A stretch of DNA of 64,000 nt from Sinotaia quadrata (taxonomy: Eukaryota > Mollusca > Gastropoda > Architaenioglossa > Viviparidae). The DNA is taken from positions 36,982,564 to 37,046,563 of the forward strand of contig CM054177.1 in NCBI GenBank assembly GCA_028829895.1. Direction: 5' to 3'. Shown piece after piece: positions 24,338-37,110 of this stretch (position 1 is the stretch's first letter; every line of letters begins with the position of its first letter). The position numbers and the translations under genes were made by a program. Below the pieces are notes generated by a model. That model was not told the DNA's origin. It saw nothing but the letters and a program-made list of their open reading frames with translations, and ran no database searches.

Positions 24338-25105
24338 ATATATCTTCATTTTCTTAACTTTTCACTCAAATTTTTTATTACTTAAAATAGACACTATTGT
24401 GTTCTGCTGTCCACCCCTTTAAATTAAGCAATGCCTAAATTCAATAAAGAAACATAAGAAAAATAGCCAAATGCAGATGGGACACCAAATGATAATTCTC
24501 CTTGATTGTTGATCACCAGCTTCCAAATGGTGCTATGGCATTGGCAACCTGGTGTCCAGAAATTGTGATTCCATGTTTACATGCATTATATGTATGCAAG
24601 CGTGTGTGTGTTATTTAAAAGGTGCTACAAATATTCATTATGATTAAAACAATAAAATATTATCATAACTTGTATATAATGATGAACAAAGATTTGCCCA
24701 TCATCACACAATCATTGGAGATCACAAAGTAATATTTTTCTGATAAATTCAGAACAGACCTCAAACATTAACCCTGTCACAATACATGATAATCTGATCA
24801 CTAAATTGACAATGGCTATGTGTATGAGAAAAAAATCAATTCCAGAAGTATGACAATTTAAGGTTAATTGTATTCACTGAACTTGTGCACCCAGTGAGAA
24901 TTCCCAGGTGCAATATGTCACCTCCAGCATGATAAAGATTAAAAGGGAAGTACTGTAGTAATGGCTTCAATTGATTGAAATAAAAAGACAAAATTTCAAC
25001 AGAGTTTATCTAAAACTAAATAATCTAAATAATTATCTTAACATTAGGTTTAATTAACAGCTATGTTTCCTTTAACTAGGGGAAAATTACATAATCTGCT
25101 CTTAC
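24338..25105 (-). other. LYST intron 5, proximal part
   Basis: AT-rich sequence between the gypsy element and the large LYST exon, starting from the splice donor GTAAGA at 25105-25100. No further LYST exon could be recognised between here and the window start, so this intron may exceed 25 kb. Confidence 0.5.
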
Positions 25106-27732
25106 CTTTTGCAAAGGTGAGATTGTATGACAAGCAAAACAGACAATCATTACTGCTTCAATGAATGCCAGTTTAGCTAAATGACATGTGTATGAATTCA
25201 AGTGCACAGAACTGTCCTCTTCCTCCTCACTGTTTTTGCTGATGGAAACAAAACCAATTCCACAAGTAGTGTTAGTCACTGAAGACACCATGCCCATATC
25301 TGACATAATGGTCAAAGCTAAGAGCAGAGTTTCCTGTACAATGTACAGACAAGGTGAGTTTCGATAGTATGCACAGAATGCACGACTGTTCAGACATAAC
25401 TTCGCACAGGTTTTCCACATGTCCTGCAAAGCCGGCAATATGGTTTGAATGTGCCTTTGAATATGTTCCATGGTACATGGGAGCTGATCATTTGGATTCT
25501 CTTTAGACACTGGGCAGGCATGATGTCTATCTTGAACACTGACTGATGATTTCTTATAATTTTCTAAAACATTATTATCACTATTAGCATCCACTTTTAA
25601 AGTTGCCACTTTCAACTGAAGCTGCTGAAATGCAGTTGTAATTGAACAAGTCTTACGTGCCAATATGTCAATGAAAGTCTGTATCACAACTCCACTGTAC
25701 TGATCAACATTAGCTGTACCTGAAACAGCAAAAGGTTTTTTTATGATCTTGCGCTCATCTATCATAATTAAAGCTTCAAAGACACCCATGACAGGTGCCC
25801 TTAACTGCTCAAGGTCAAGTAAAGAAGCAAGGTGTGTCAATCCTCCCTTATCAAGGAAAACACTCATGACTTTGTCCACTTGTAGAACATATGGCAGTGA
25901 AGAAACACAGAAAAGCATAACAGAACTGGGCACTGTATTTGTCCAAATGCATTCTTCTTCAGATGTTTCAAATGATATGGGTGTAATCAAATCCTCTTTG
26001 TTTGGGTAACTCTCAACTTTCATGTTAAGTAAGTGTAAATAGATACCAAAGAATAGTTCTTCTTTAATATCACTATTGCCTTGGATGGCAAGTGTAATAA
26101 GACTTTTGGCAACTACAAGAGCTAAATTCTCGTCATCAGATAAAACATATTGGTGAAGTAAACGAAGTGCTCTCCATCTTAAAAGAGATTTTTGTTTTTT
26201 AATTACTGCTAAGTCACTGCTAGAAATTCCACTGTCTATGTCAGCATGTATGACCTCTTGAATCTCATCACAGAAGCAATGTGAGCATGATATACTCTCT
26301 TTTACATGTACTGAATCTGTTTCCAACGATCCTAAAAAATTATTTAATAATACTGAATTCAGTGTTTCCAAAGCACACTTCCTTGTGAATGGAGATAGTT
26401 CTGGAATCAAGGGCACCAAAAAATTAATGATCGTTTTTGGCTCTAAACAGCAGCACACTCCATCTTTAAGAAGAGAACTTAAGATATAGATCTTATTATC
26501 ATTTGTTTTTGCTTTACGAAAGCATTCAAGCAAGAGAAATGATAGTGTGGCCATTTGACACAGAGAAGGATTAGAAACATATGCTGTAAAAGAAGAATTT
26601 TTGTCTCTGACAGGCCCTACAACCTGAAATGGCGCACCAAGAATATCATGGTGGTGGTGAAAGAAAAATCCATATTCACATTTTCTGTGTCTCCGTTTCA
26701 AACACTTGATGGCATGAATATAGTTTATTTTCAGTAATTTCAAATTATAAATGAGATTGCTAAGCCATTTAATAGGTAATAAAATGCTGTCTTTTTTTAT
26801 TGTGACCTTACCATCAAGCAGCAAATCATCTTCATGCATAAACAAAAAGAGAAAATAATCATAACCTCCATACTTCTTAAATGAATGCATGATGGCATTT
26901 GCATCTCTAAAAAATGATGGATTTAAGGGAATGTAGTTATAGATCACCTGAAAAAGATGTAAGCATCCACCGATTGCAAAGTGGATAATGTTCATTTTTT
27001 CTTGAAAGTGCTCTTCACTTTTTTCAGCTCCAAGCATTCCTGTGAATTCCAAGGATTCCAGTATGCAAGGCACAATTTTCAGGGTCAGCAGCGCTTTCAC
27101 ACCATTCTGCTGAGTAGCAAGAATTCCACCTAATGTCAAAATCAATCTTATAAGATGATGCTGCAGCAACAACATAACTTCTCTTGACCATAACAAGATG
27201 TCATTTTCATCTTTCTCAGCTGTTTGGTTTCCCACATGTCTATCAACACACAAATTAGGAAGAACATCCAAAAGGACTTTCAAAACCATACCTGAGAGGA
27301 GTTTGCTGGAACTGCCAAGGTATATATCCAACACTGCCAGGTTCTCAAGTAAATGCAAAATTATATGAAAAAGACTGTTTGAAGAGATATAGCTTCTAGA
27401 TATTTGATCATCATCTAAAGAATCCAAAGTATCATCTTCTGAAACAGAATCTTCATCTTTTAAAACTGATGACCACATATGCGTTCTCAACGATTTTTTA
27501 AAACGTGGATGCTTTTTTGTTTTTTCATCATCATCATCATCTGATTCACTCTTCTGTCTTTGCTTTTCTCTAAAAGATGACAATTTAGTGTAATGTTTTT
27601 TCACACTTGTATGCTGCATAATTTGCTCAACATCTTGGTTATATTTTGTGACTTGATAGCACAACAGTTTCTGCTTAGGGACTTTATTAATCACTTCAAA
27701 ACAGTAGCTGACTGGTGTGCTGGAATCATAAT
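25106..27732 (-). CDS. LYST: LYST exon 5 (large exon), lysosomal-trafficking regulator N-terminal region
   Basis: LYST is a very large BEACH-family scaffold that controls the size and fission of lysosomes and lysosome-related organelles. Its loss causes Chediak-Higashi syndrome in humans. This 2,627-bp exon encodes about 875 residues (146-1020 of the assembled N-terminus). The acceptor is TTTTTCAG before ATTATGATTCC, and the donor is CAAAAG followed by GTAAGA. It supplies the last two bases of Asn145, left incomplete by exon 4, and ends in phase 0. The diagnostic stretch is KRRHRKCEYGFFFHHHHD, which matches the KRHRRCEYSHFMHHHRD region of vertebrate LYST. An acidic/Ser segment (SESDDDDDEKTKK, then SVSEDDTLDSLDDD) lies near the start. 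The rest is helical and Leu-rich, as expected for the ARM/HEAT-like N-terminus. No stop or frameshift occurs. An ATG at 27748 lies in the intron and is not used. Confidence 0.95.
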
Positions 27733-28809
27733 CTGAAAAATTAACCAATTTTACCTTGTATATATATATATATGTTACTTTTAATTCACAATAATCTAAA
27801 TGTATGAATTATTATAATGTATCTTTAGTGGATCAGTAACAATGTCAGCCATGTTTTCTGTTATAGTTTTGAATTTTTGTTTGCACTTTATTGTATATAA
27901 ATCATTATTAAATCTGTTTGTTTGAAGTAATATACAGTATTAAGTGATGAAGATAAACTAGATAAAGTGATGTTAGCAAAATATAATAAAATTTAAATAG
28001 TAACAAAACAAAACCAATTATATAAAATATTTCTTGTATAACACTTTTAGAGGGGGTGTTATAATAATTTTTGTTTTTCTATAGATGTGGGAAAGTTACA
28101 TGGATTCTTACAAAGTAATTTATAAAAGGAAGGTAGCAAGTTTATGATTTATATTTTTTAAACATGAATTATTCTTAATTCAATAGTATGAAAATGACAA
28201 TCATGAATACTCTCTAAATAAAACTAAAAAATAATTTACAGCCCTAGGCAATAGATGCTTTTGTACTCACTTAACAATATGTCACATTGTTTCATTAAAA
28301 AACTATGCAATTGAGATAAAATAAATATTGCATTTTGTGATGGTCGAACCGTGGGCAAATTATGTTTTTGTTGTATTATTTGCTTTTTCTTTATTAATAA
28401 TCTCTAATTGAAAGTTGCTATAGTTAGTGCGGTCAAGTCAATTGGCTGATTATGCAATCTGCTGTACCTGCTTAAACTACATGCAATAAAGGATTGAGGT
28501 CAAGTTCATTGATCACACATGTACATGGAAATGTACAAAAGGGGGGAAAGGGGACAGTAAGAGTGGGTGAATGTTGACAGGATACGGGATGCCCTTATAA
28601 TTTTATATGGACATTTGCATTCCACTCAATGATGTGAGAGAACATATAGGATGACCCAGAATCATTCATATATATTTGCTAATAGACCCATGTTTTATAG
28701 ACACACTGCTCCCAGGCCATATGAAAGGGTAGAATTCGCTTAGATGAAAAGGTTTTGCACATTTCCATGAGTGATAAATATATTGACTTCTCAGAAATTA
28801 TTGTTATAT
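27733..28809 (-). other. LYST intron 4, part next to exon 5
   Basis: AT-rich intron with a (TA)n run at about 27758-27773. No exon or element was recognised before the LTR-related sequence begins. Confidence 0.5.
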
Positions 28810-29915
28810 ATTATTGATTAAAATGTTGTATAGAATGTTCATGTATTTTTACTAATGGTTGGTGTATGAAACTAATGCACATCTCTTCCAAAGAAAGTTG
28901 TGTGGTGCTAGTAATAATAATTCAGGCCATAATGTATGGATGATGAAATGGAACTAAGCATGTGTTGTGCGCTATGCTTTATATATTGTAAATCCATTTG
29001 TAGCAAGTGAAGCTAAATGGGAGACTGATATAATCATTCAATGAGTATTTAATGTAAACCATTCATTGATTATGTTTGTATCTATTGAATTCATGTAAAT
29101 GAGGAAATGGAAATATTATTGTTTCATTTGTAAATATTTCTCATCAGATTTTGTAAAGTACATTAGTGTGTTGCTAACGTTTAATGACATGAAACTGTAA
29201 GAGTCCTCTACTGCTGTTGCCACAAAGCCTTAACATTGTTAATATGTATCGGCAGCTACAGAGAGATATATTGTTTATTTCAGCCGGCCTTCTTTCATCT
29301 TATATCATGACTTGTTGTTGAGTTGATTTTCGTGTACATTCTGAAACGCACACCTTATTCCTGTTGCAAGCTGATGGTCATTGATGTGATGTCATCAACA
29401 AGGGTGAGTGGTACTGCATGAGGAAATAACAATGACAAGCTCATCTCTATTCAATGACCACAAGCTAAGTGTCCAGATTACCAATCCAAATCGACCAGAT
29501 GAACAATTACTGTTAACATTAATAGCGGGACAGTATATAGAAGGTCTCAACTGATCTCCTTTTATTATTAAATCTTCTAGTTTTTGTTATCTTAAACCCA
29601 AATTTTGATTAATTTGATAGTGTGACAGAGAAGAGTTGGCTGGGGGTTCTGAGCTGGAGATATCTGGATATTATAAGTCATAATTAAAACACAGGGAAAG
29701 ATAATGTTTGCCAACTCAAGGAACATCAGCTAATTTATCTGTCACTATGTTAGATGAATAAAGGTCCCAAAGAATGGGTCTGGCATAAAGATTGAAGGAT
29801 AGATTAGGCAGCCTGGCTGTTGTCAGTAATAAAGCTAATTTAATAACTTTGATGATTAATAATTTGAGTCTGATACTATGACAGGGTCATTAAATATAAC
29901 CGGGCATGTGACAGA

Positions 29916-29933
29916 TGGGGGCTTGCCTGGGAT
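29916..29933 (+). promoter_or_regulatory. Primer binding site, tRNA-Pro-like
   Basis: TGGGGGCTTGCCTGGGAT follows the LTR end by 2 bp. It matches the classic proline-tRNA primer site TGGGGGCTCGTCCGGGAT at 15 of 18 positions. Its placement after the LTR confirms the LTR border. Confidence 0.75.
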
Positions 29934-30529
29934 GAACCAAAGGAAAAATATTTTTTGTAACTGATCTCTTTTTATAAATATATTTAATTGTTACCCTAGA
30001 AAAACAGCGCATATACTTTTTAAGAATATTGGTCAGATTATCGATTGGAGTGGTGGAAAGACTTTTTTTTTCACACTCTTAATTAATTTTTATTGTATTG
30101 TTGTGCATGTATTCTTTGTAGGTTTGTTTGTGTTAATGCATGAGATTGTGGCCAAGTTGTAGCTGGAGTGCAGTTATATGTTAAACAGTTGGACTGTATA
30201 ATAGGCACATTGTAACACTGCTATTATATAGATGATTTGTTAGTTGTGTGTGATTGACTAAGTAAATCATTGTGAAGAGAAATCAATGCATTGGCAGTAC
30301 AATTACCTATGCAAGTTAAGAGGGTAGCAATAGACTTCAACAGAACATTATATTTAGATGATTTTCTAAATGTAGAGATCTTGTGATACTGTAGGTTTGC
30401 AAATCTAGTATTGTGAAGCTTCGGGATAGAGTGTGGTTATTGCCGAGCTGGTTTTGTTGTGCATGTAGCACTAGTAAGATATTTTTTTTAGTTATTTATT
30501 TTAAAACAGGTTTCTAAATAAATAAAAAG

Positions 30530-30960
30530 ATGGATTTTGAACAGACTATCAAGAGCTTGCAAAAGAAAAGTATGCTGTTTGGATATAAAGATGAGGAACT
30601 GAATAACTATGTTAGGACCAAGTTTGATAAACATAAAAAAGAACAAGGTGATAGGGCACAAGAAGATAGGGCCGAAGCATGTGAAGCAAAAAGATTAGAA
30701 CAGGAACACATTGAAACATGCAAAGCATTAGGCCTAAAAGGGTGGATTAAATCGAGGTTAAGAGAATAGAAGCCGATATGAAAGTTAAACAATTAGAACA
30801 GGAACACACTGAAGCATGTGAAGTGAAAAAAAGGGCTGATGAGATCAAGGTTAATATTAGAACAGGACTACATTCTAGCTTTAAGACGAGAAACTGAACT
30901 TCAGAGATTGGAGCAAACACAGAAAGAGTGAGAAAGAAAAAACTAGTTTAAAACCAGAGT
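30530..30960 (+). pseudogene. gag N-terminus remnant
   Basis: A 79-codon frame starts MDFEQTIKSLQKKSMLFGYK and continues DEELNNYVRTKFDKHKKEQ, then an Arg/Glu/Lys-rich coiled-coil-like run. It parallels the gag start at 18485 (same GYKDEEL block at the same distance from the start). After the stop at 30767, similar charged text continues in other frames (KQLEQEHTEACE and so on) to about 30960, with no capsid or zinc-knuckle part. Confidence 0.75.
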
Positions 30961-31972
30961 CAATGCCTGCTTGTTATTAGTAGACAGATAGTAGACATCT
31001 CTCATGCCACTATATTAAACATGTCCTTAGAAATGTTTGATTCTGTCAGGCCATCATAAACTCATCTTAGCGATTGAAACTAAATGGGAGATTGAGATAA
31101 TCATGTATTTAATGTAAACCATTCATTGATTATGTTTGTATCTATTGAGATTCATGTAAATGAGGAAATGGAAATATTATTGTTTCATTTGTAAATATTT
31201 CTCCATGGCTAGATTTTGTAAAGTATAAGTTAATTGTGTAGCAAAACATAATGACATGAAATTGTAAGAGTCCTCTATTGCTCTTGCCATAAAGCCTTAA
31301 TATTGTTTATGTTTATCAGCAGCTAGAGTCTTAAGTCTTATGTCTTGACTTGTTGCTGAGTTGATCTTCATGTTCACTCTGAAACACACACCTTATTCCT
31401 GTCGTGAGCTGATGGTCATCGACAAGGGCAAGAGGTACTGTGTGAGGAAATAACGACAAGCTCATCTCTATTCAATGACCACAAGTGTCCAGACTACCAA
31501 TCCATAATCGACCAGATGAACAATTACTGTTAATTTAACATTAATGACAGGACAGTAAATAGACAGTCTCGGTTGACCTGTGTTTTCAAAAATCAAATTC
31601 TATTGTTCTCCTTTCATTATTATTATTAAATCTTCTTATTCTTGTTATCTTAAACCCACATTTTGGTTAATTTATTAGTGTGACAGATAAGAGTTCGCTG
31701 AGGGTTCTGAGCCAGAGATATGTGGATATTATAAATCGTAATTAATCAAAGGGAAAGATAACATTTTTGCCAACTCAAGGCACATCAACTAATTTGTCTG
31801 TCACTATGTTAGATGAATAAAGATCCCAAAGAATTTATCTGGCGTAGAAATTCAAGGATAGATTAGGCTGCCTGGCTGTTGTCAGTATTAGAGCTAATTT
31901 AATAACTTTGTTGATTAATAATTTGAGTCTGATACTGTGACAGGGTCATTAAATATAACCAGTGAAGTGACA

Positions 31973-34838
31973 CACTTATTATGTAAAATTATTCATAATA
32001 AAAAAATAATCAAATGTACCATTTTTTTGAAATTTTACATTTATATTTAAAATTCTTAGAGTGTTCAAAGCATATTGGTATAAGCCTGATTGTAAACAGC
32101 TGAAAATAACAAACATAGTACTTATATCACATTAAAACAATGACTTATGACTGGTTTTGGTTCCAAAAATAACTTAATAAGGCAACATTGTGATCATATT
32201 AACAGAGTGAGATTATGTTTCTTCAAAAAAATATACATATGTCAAATCTGAATAAATACTAAGTATATGTATGAGAAAGTCCACAAGCTAACTGAATCGA
32301 AAAATTAACAAAAATAAATGTTGGATTAAGTTTATTCTAATCATTTTACTTTTAGTAAATATATAACTTGAAAATTAAATTATTAAAAATATCAATTTAT
32401 TTGTTTTTTTTAAATCTTTTGTTTAAATTGGAAGAAGACATATTTTAATTATCATCAAGGCACAGTACATGTTGTCTATTAGTAAATGTCTAGTTATATT
32501 TAATCACACAAAGAAGGTAAATAATGTTTTAATTCTATCATTCAGACTCTTATTATTCTAATTATCTTTATCTTTTGTGTACAGCAAGCAATAAATAGTT
32601 TTTAATGTGAGGTATCATTTTGAAAAAGAGCCTGAAAAATTAAATATATTAAAAGCATTATCATCCATCTGAATTTTGCACTTTATTTTTGGCAATATCA
32701 ATTAAAAACAAACAGAAAAGGATTATAAAGTGGGGTAGGATTAGGGTCAGAGTAGTTTAGATGGTTTAATTAGTTCACTTATTTGCTAGAAGGAAAGGAA
32801 CATAGTAAGATGTGAGTTTAGTACATTTTTTATATTAGAAGCATATATAAAAGAGAGAAGAAAAGAAAATTTATTTGTCTCTTTGGACTAGCATTGTGAT
32901 TTAGACATTGTCTTGAAGAGATACCTGAAAAATCATATATAGTACATGCAAGCAAGATTAAAAACATACATTTGCTGGCATTCCCAACAAGATTGTGGAC
33001 AATAGTGACAGACATAAACAGTGAGTAAGAATAAAAGATTTGGAACAAGAATTACAATGCACATGGTTACAAACTGAAGCTCAACAGACTAATTTATATG
33101 GAAAGCAAGAAACTAATCAAATGTTTAATGGAGAACAAACTTATGATGCGTCTCTTGAAGAATTTCTAGAGGAGATGCCATGTACTACCAACATGAGAAG
33201 AAAGGGACAGAGAAAAGAAAATGTTATTTATCAATCCTGGCTGGAGAAGCTAACAAAGAAATTCAGTACAGGTCACATCAGAAATTACCCAGGCACTATT
33301 GTGAATATAGTGTGGGCTACGTTTGGTTAACAGAAAGAGCCTTGACCAAAATGTCATCAAAGGAGGGAGGGAGGGAAGAAAGAAGAGAGAAAAAGAACAC
33401 TGAGCAAAGAATGTGAAATGGGGACATCATTGTAACTTGTCACTAACATCACTATTTTATTCAGTCCACACACACACACCATGTATAATTTAGTATTAAA
33501 CTATAAAATGTATTTCAAAAGGCTGACATACAATAGGTAGAATGAATGGAAATAATGATTTTTTTTCCCCCTCTTTTTCAGTTACTGTAAATTTTTGGAT
33601 ATTTTTAGCATTTATTAAATTTTTTTTCTAATTTTATAAACTGAACAAGTATGCAAGTAGCTGTTTTATGATAAATTATAAAGAGGAATTGGATGAAAGT
33701 AAGGAGTGACACTGGAATTTAGTTGAAAAAAAATTTAGTGATTTTGTCTCTGTTCACTTATATGTTTCCAGGATGTTATGGTATGACCGGTTTGGGTTGC
33801 AGGATTCAGATTTAAGTTTCTGTCTGCTTTTTCTTCCCTTTTCGTTAATCCATGTTTGAGATTTTGTCAGGTTATGGGTATATTGTTGAACATAAAACTT
33901 CAATTTGTGTGTGTGATTTAAAACTGATTAAGAGGATTGGAGGCTGATTTCATCTGCAATTGTTGGAAACTGCATCTACACTGAAGTGAATGTGATCTAG
34001 TGTACTTCTTGAACTTTATTATGTTCACTGTAAACTGTGAAAGAATTTGTTTTGAACCACCTTTCGTCCTCTTGGCCTTTAGCAAGGTATGTCATTTGCA
34101 TAATCTTTGGTCATGTGTAATAAAGTAGAAAGGCAATTATCTAAAAGTCAATTATCAGAACTGTCAATTATCCTACCCCATTAGTTGTTATGCATTGATC
34201 TTCATTTGTCATTACAGGAATTAAAAATCAAAGTTTGGCTTTAGATACCATGTGGGCTCACTGACCTTGATAGGTCATTGTTGTACCACTGACAGTATTG
34301 AGTGCGGCAGTGTCGTATGGGGTGACAGTGTGCATAAAATAATTTAATTGTAGGCCTATTTACACTTTATTTCGTATAAACTGGTTATTCTCATGCATGT
34401 CTGATTATCTGAACTATTTGATTAATTGAGCCAACGTTTGCCAATTAGCTCAGATAACTGATGTTTTACTATATATTTTTCTTCTGTTTTTAATCGTGCC
34501 ACTACTTGGCATTTCTGATGATTAAATCTGTATCTTTACTTTTTGAACCCTTATCATATGAAGTGCTAATTATTTACAAGTTAGCAAAAAGAGTTCACCA
34601 AAGGAACAAAGAACAAAGTTTACTAAAAGAATGCAACAAATGATGTGCAGAAGAACTAAGTTTTAAAATTATATGGAGTAACAAGATTAGTCACTTTTAT
34701 GTGTTTCTGTATGCATGTGTAATGTGCATCTTCTGAATAAATGGTTATCTTGTCACTTACAATCAACAAAACAAAGCACATAAGTTCTCAAGACTTTTAC
34801 AGATTAAGAAAAACATCAACAAAATTATGATTACATAC
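31973..34838 (-). other. LYST intron 4, part next to exon 4
   Basis: AT-rich intron. A 96-codon plus-strand frame (33040-33330) is rich in Gln/Glu and has no recognisable domain or splice context. I leave it unannotated. Nothing else supported. Confidence 0.5.
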
Positions 34839-34947
34839 TGAAAAGTTCAAGAAGAAAACTTTCTGTCTGTGAAGATGACTGTATTTTAAGGCAAAACGGA
34901 AGTAGGTTAAGAAGGATATTGCAAAAATCTTGTCTGTAGTAGACTCC
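34839..34947 (-). CDS. LYST: LYST exon 4
   Basis: 109 bp. The acceptor is TTTTTTTTGCAG before GGAGTC, and the donor is TTTTCA followed by GTATGT. It starts in phase 0 and leaves one base over, which exon 5 completes as Asn. It encodes residues 109-144, including FCNILLNLLPFCLKIQSSSQ. This corresponds to the conserved REELLTLLLSLLPLVWKI stretch just after the start of vertebrate LYST. The fit of length, phase and homology on both sides makes the exon secure. Confidence 0.93.
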
Positions 34948-36207
34948 CTGCAAAAAAAAATTGTCTATTAACAATTTGTATAATAAACCATTTTCTTCAA
35001 TTGAAGCATAAGAAAAGTACACATGTATATTTTTTTTTAATTAATTTTTTTTTTTTTTTAGTAGAATGTATGTCACAGGTCATTTATAAGTTCTGTTTGT
35101 CTTGAAATAATACATTTATAATTACAATTATAGTCTTATTTTTCAAGAAAGCACAATTTGAATTTGTTTGGCATACTTCATTAATTTCTGTATTTGCCAT
35201 GACATATCTCAATAATTTGTTCTGTATTTTCAAATTCAATGTATATGTTTACTTAATATTTATTTATAAAAATATTTGGAGGAGATGATACAGCTAAACT
35301 GTTTATTAATTATAATTCATTATTACTAGACTAGTTAACTGACATTCTGATAAACTGTGTTGATTACTGATGAGTGTGAGAGATAAGTTAATTAATTATT
35401 ATCTGGAAGTATTGTTGAGTATGTGATAAGTGTGTGATGAGACCACATACTAGTTCAATAGCTATTTGAACCGCAGTTTAATGTCATTAAGTTACACTAG
35501 TAACTTGCTTAATTAAGGTATTACTGGATTGCATGTGTATTTATAGTATTTTGTTGAAATATTTTGTTAGGTTGACAACTCATGAAAAATGCAAAAGATT
35601 GTATTAAATGATTTTTGTAATTGTCTTCTGAAGATATTTCAAAAGATTCAAAATAGTGAGCTAAATTATTCTTAGAGTGCCTGCAACCAATGGTATCACT
35701 CCACTTGTCCATAGCATCCACTAGCTACCTACTCACATTGTTATGTATCACTGTGTGGTTCCAGATCTAAATGTAGTTGTCTTATCTCAGATGTTTACAT
35801 TCCTCTAGAAGCTTGTACTCATCATCAGAGTAAGGTATTTATAGCAATCCAAAAACAAAGTTATATAGTTAATGTTCATTTGTTTATCAACTCCTTCAAT
35901 ATGAAATATACTGCCTAACACAAAGAGATGAGAATCCAAGAGGACTCACAAGACAATTTTTCTTTCAACAAGAACAGTCCTATCTTCTGTGTTATTGTTT
36001 CAACTCTACATTTACAAATCATTTTATTTATATGTTATGCATTTGTAGATGTATTATTTCATTAGTCATTTGCCACATAGCTCCAAAATTTTTGTTTTTG
36101 TGTATCTTGAGCAGTTTGTGTGAAGATTTTTGTTGTGCATTTTATATATAAATATTGTAAAACTTTATGCATAAAAATAAGCATTCTATTTAGTCATTAA
36201 GTCATCA
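34948..36207 (-). other. LYST intron 3, part next to exon 4
   Basis: AT-rich intron with poly-A/T runs (35030-35060). No element or exon recognised. Confidence 0.5.
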
Positions 36208-37088
36208 AAATTATTATTATTCAGTGTTTTCTCAAGACCTCTGTCGACTGTCAGTTGGTCTCGGAATCTTACCAAGATTCTGGGAGATCCAAGATTTAAA
36301 GGAAGAAGTGGGCACTTTCAAGGAGTGCTGCTTTTATAAGTGGGGTGAGTCTGCGATTTCCAGGTAGTTTATTCAAATAGCCTTTCAACTCCAATGTTAT
36401 GTTATCCAAGGCTCCTATCACTATAGGCTATCAATTCTGCTCAGACATTCCACTATCACTGGATTTCTAAGAGATCCTCATTTTTTCTTTTGTTTTTATG
36501 TTTCTATCACTTGGAATAGAGATATTTATGACTGCTGCTGTTGTACAGACTTATTGAGAACTACTTCTCTGTTCTTATCTAAAAGTCCTGAAGTATTTTT
36601 ACTTTTTCAGTCTCGGTGACCACTTCTGGTTGGTACATCCATGCTCATTCTGGAGTTTTACTCAACAGTTTTCATACAGATTTTTATGTATGAGTTTTGC
36701 CGCTTTGTTGTGTTTTTTGGTGTATTCTGTTGCAGCCAGGAACTGATATCCAGATAATGTTTGATCTTTTGTTTCATTCATGTTTTTGTAGTCTGCATTT
36801 GGAATCATTAGAGATTTTCATGATTTGTTTCATGTGATTTCGTATTTAGTGCTTGATCTTGTACAGCTGTTATGAGTATTTCTTTTTCTGCTTTCAAACC
36901 TGCCTCTTGCAACCATCTATATGTTGATTGTTTTGTTAATGTTTCATCAGCTTGTCACACATACTGGCCATGGAGAGGTTTTTTACTCAAAGTATTTACT
37001 AATACCTATTTTGCTGTTTTCTTCCAAGTTTCTTTGTTTATCATCTTTGTCATCTTTCCTACTTCTATCAGTGGTTCTACTAGCATGA
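36208..37088 (-). mobile_element. LINE 3' fragment, RLE-type (R4/Dong/Rex6-like), copy A
   Basis: Minus-strand non-LTR retrotransposon fragment. Its 3' end, with GGATCTCCCAGAATCTTGGT on the element strand, is shared with copy B and with the plus-strand LINE at about 43030. A tail of (AAT)n on the element strand lies at 36211-36224. The coding remnants are full of stops. Copy B shows the same C-terminal domain better preserved. The 5' side abuts an (ATT)n run at 37089. Confidence 0.75.
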
Positions 37089-37110
37089 CTATTATTATTA
37101 TTATTATTAT
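37089..37110 (+). repeat. (ATT)n microsatellite between two LINE copies
   Basis: About seven ATT units at the junction of copies A and B. It is either the 3' tail of copy B or a target microsatellite. R4-clade Dong elements are known to use TAA repeats as targets. Confidence 0.85.

Larger units (their letters stand above)
28810..31972 (+). mobile_element. Deleted LTR retroelement related to the Gmr1-like element
   Basis: Direct repeats about 28990-29913 and 31065-31972 share long blocks, for example TAATGTAAACCATTCATTGA, AATGAGGAAATGGAAATATT and TGACAGGGTCATTAAATATAAC. The left copy extends further upstream (at least to about 28810) than the right. Between them lie a primer site, a leader and the start of a gag gene. 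Pol is entirely missing, and the gag region runs straight into a truncated right LTR. The internal deletion makes this a non-autonomous remnant. It sits antisense in LYST intron 4. The outer limits are approximate and no target duplication was found. Confidence 0.78.

Noticed and set aside
25743..26009. Plus-strand frame opposite the large LYST exon
   Set aside because: Shadow of a secure minus-strand coding exon, with no domain.
33040..33330. 96-codon Gln/Glu-rich plus-strand frame
   Set aside because: No recognisable domain, no splice context and low sequence complexity. It cannot be supported as a gene.
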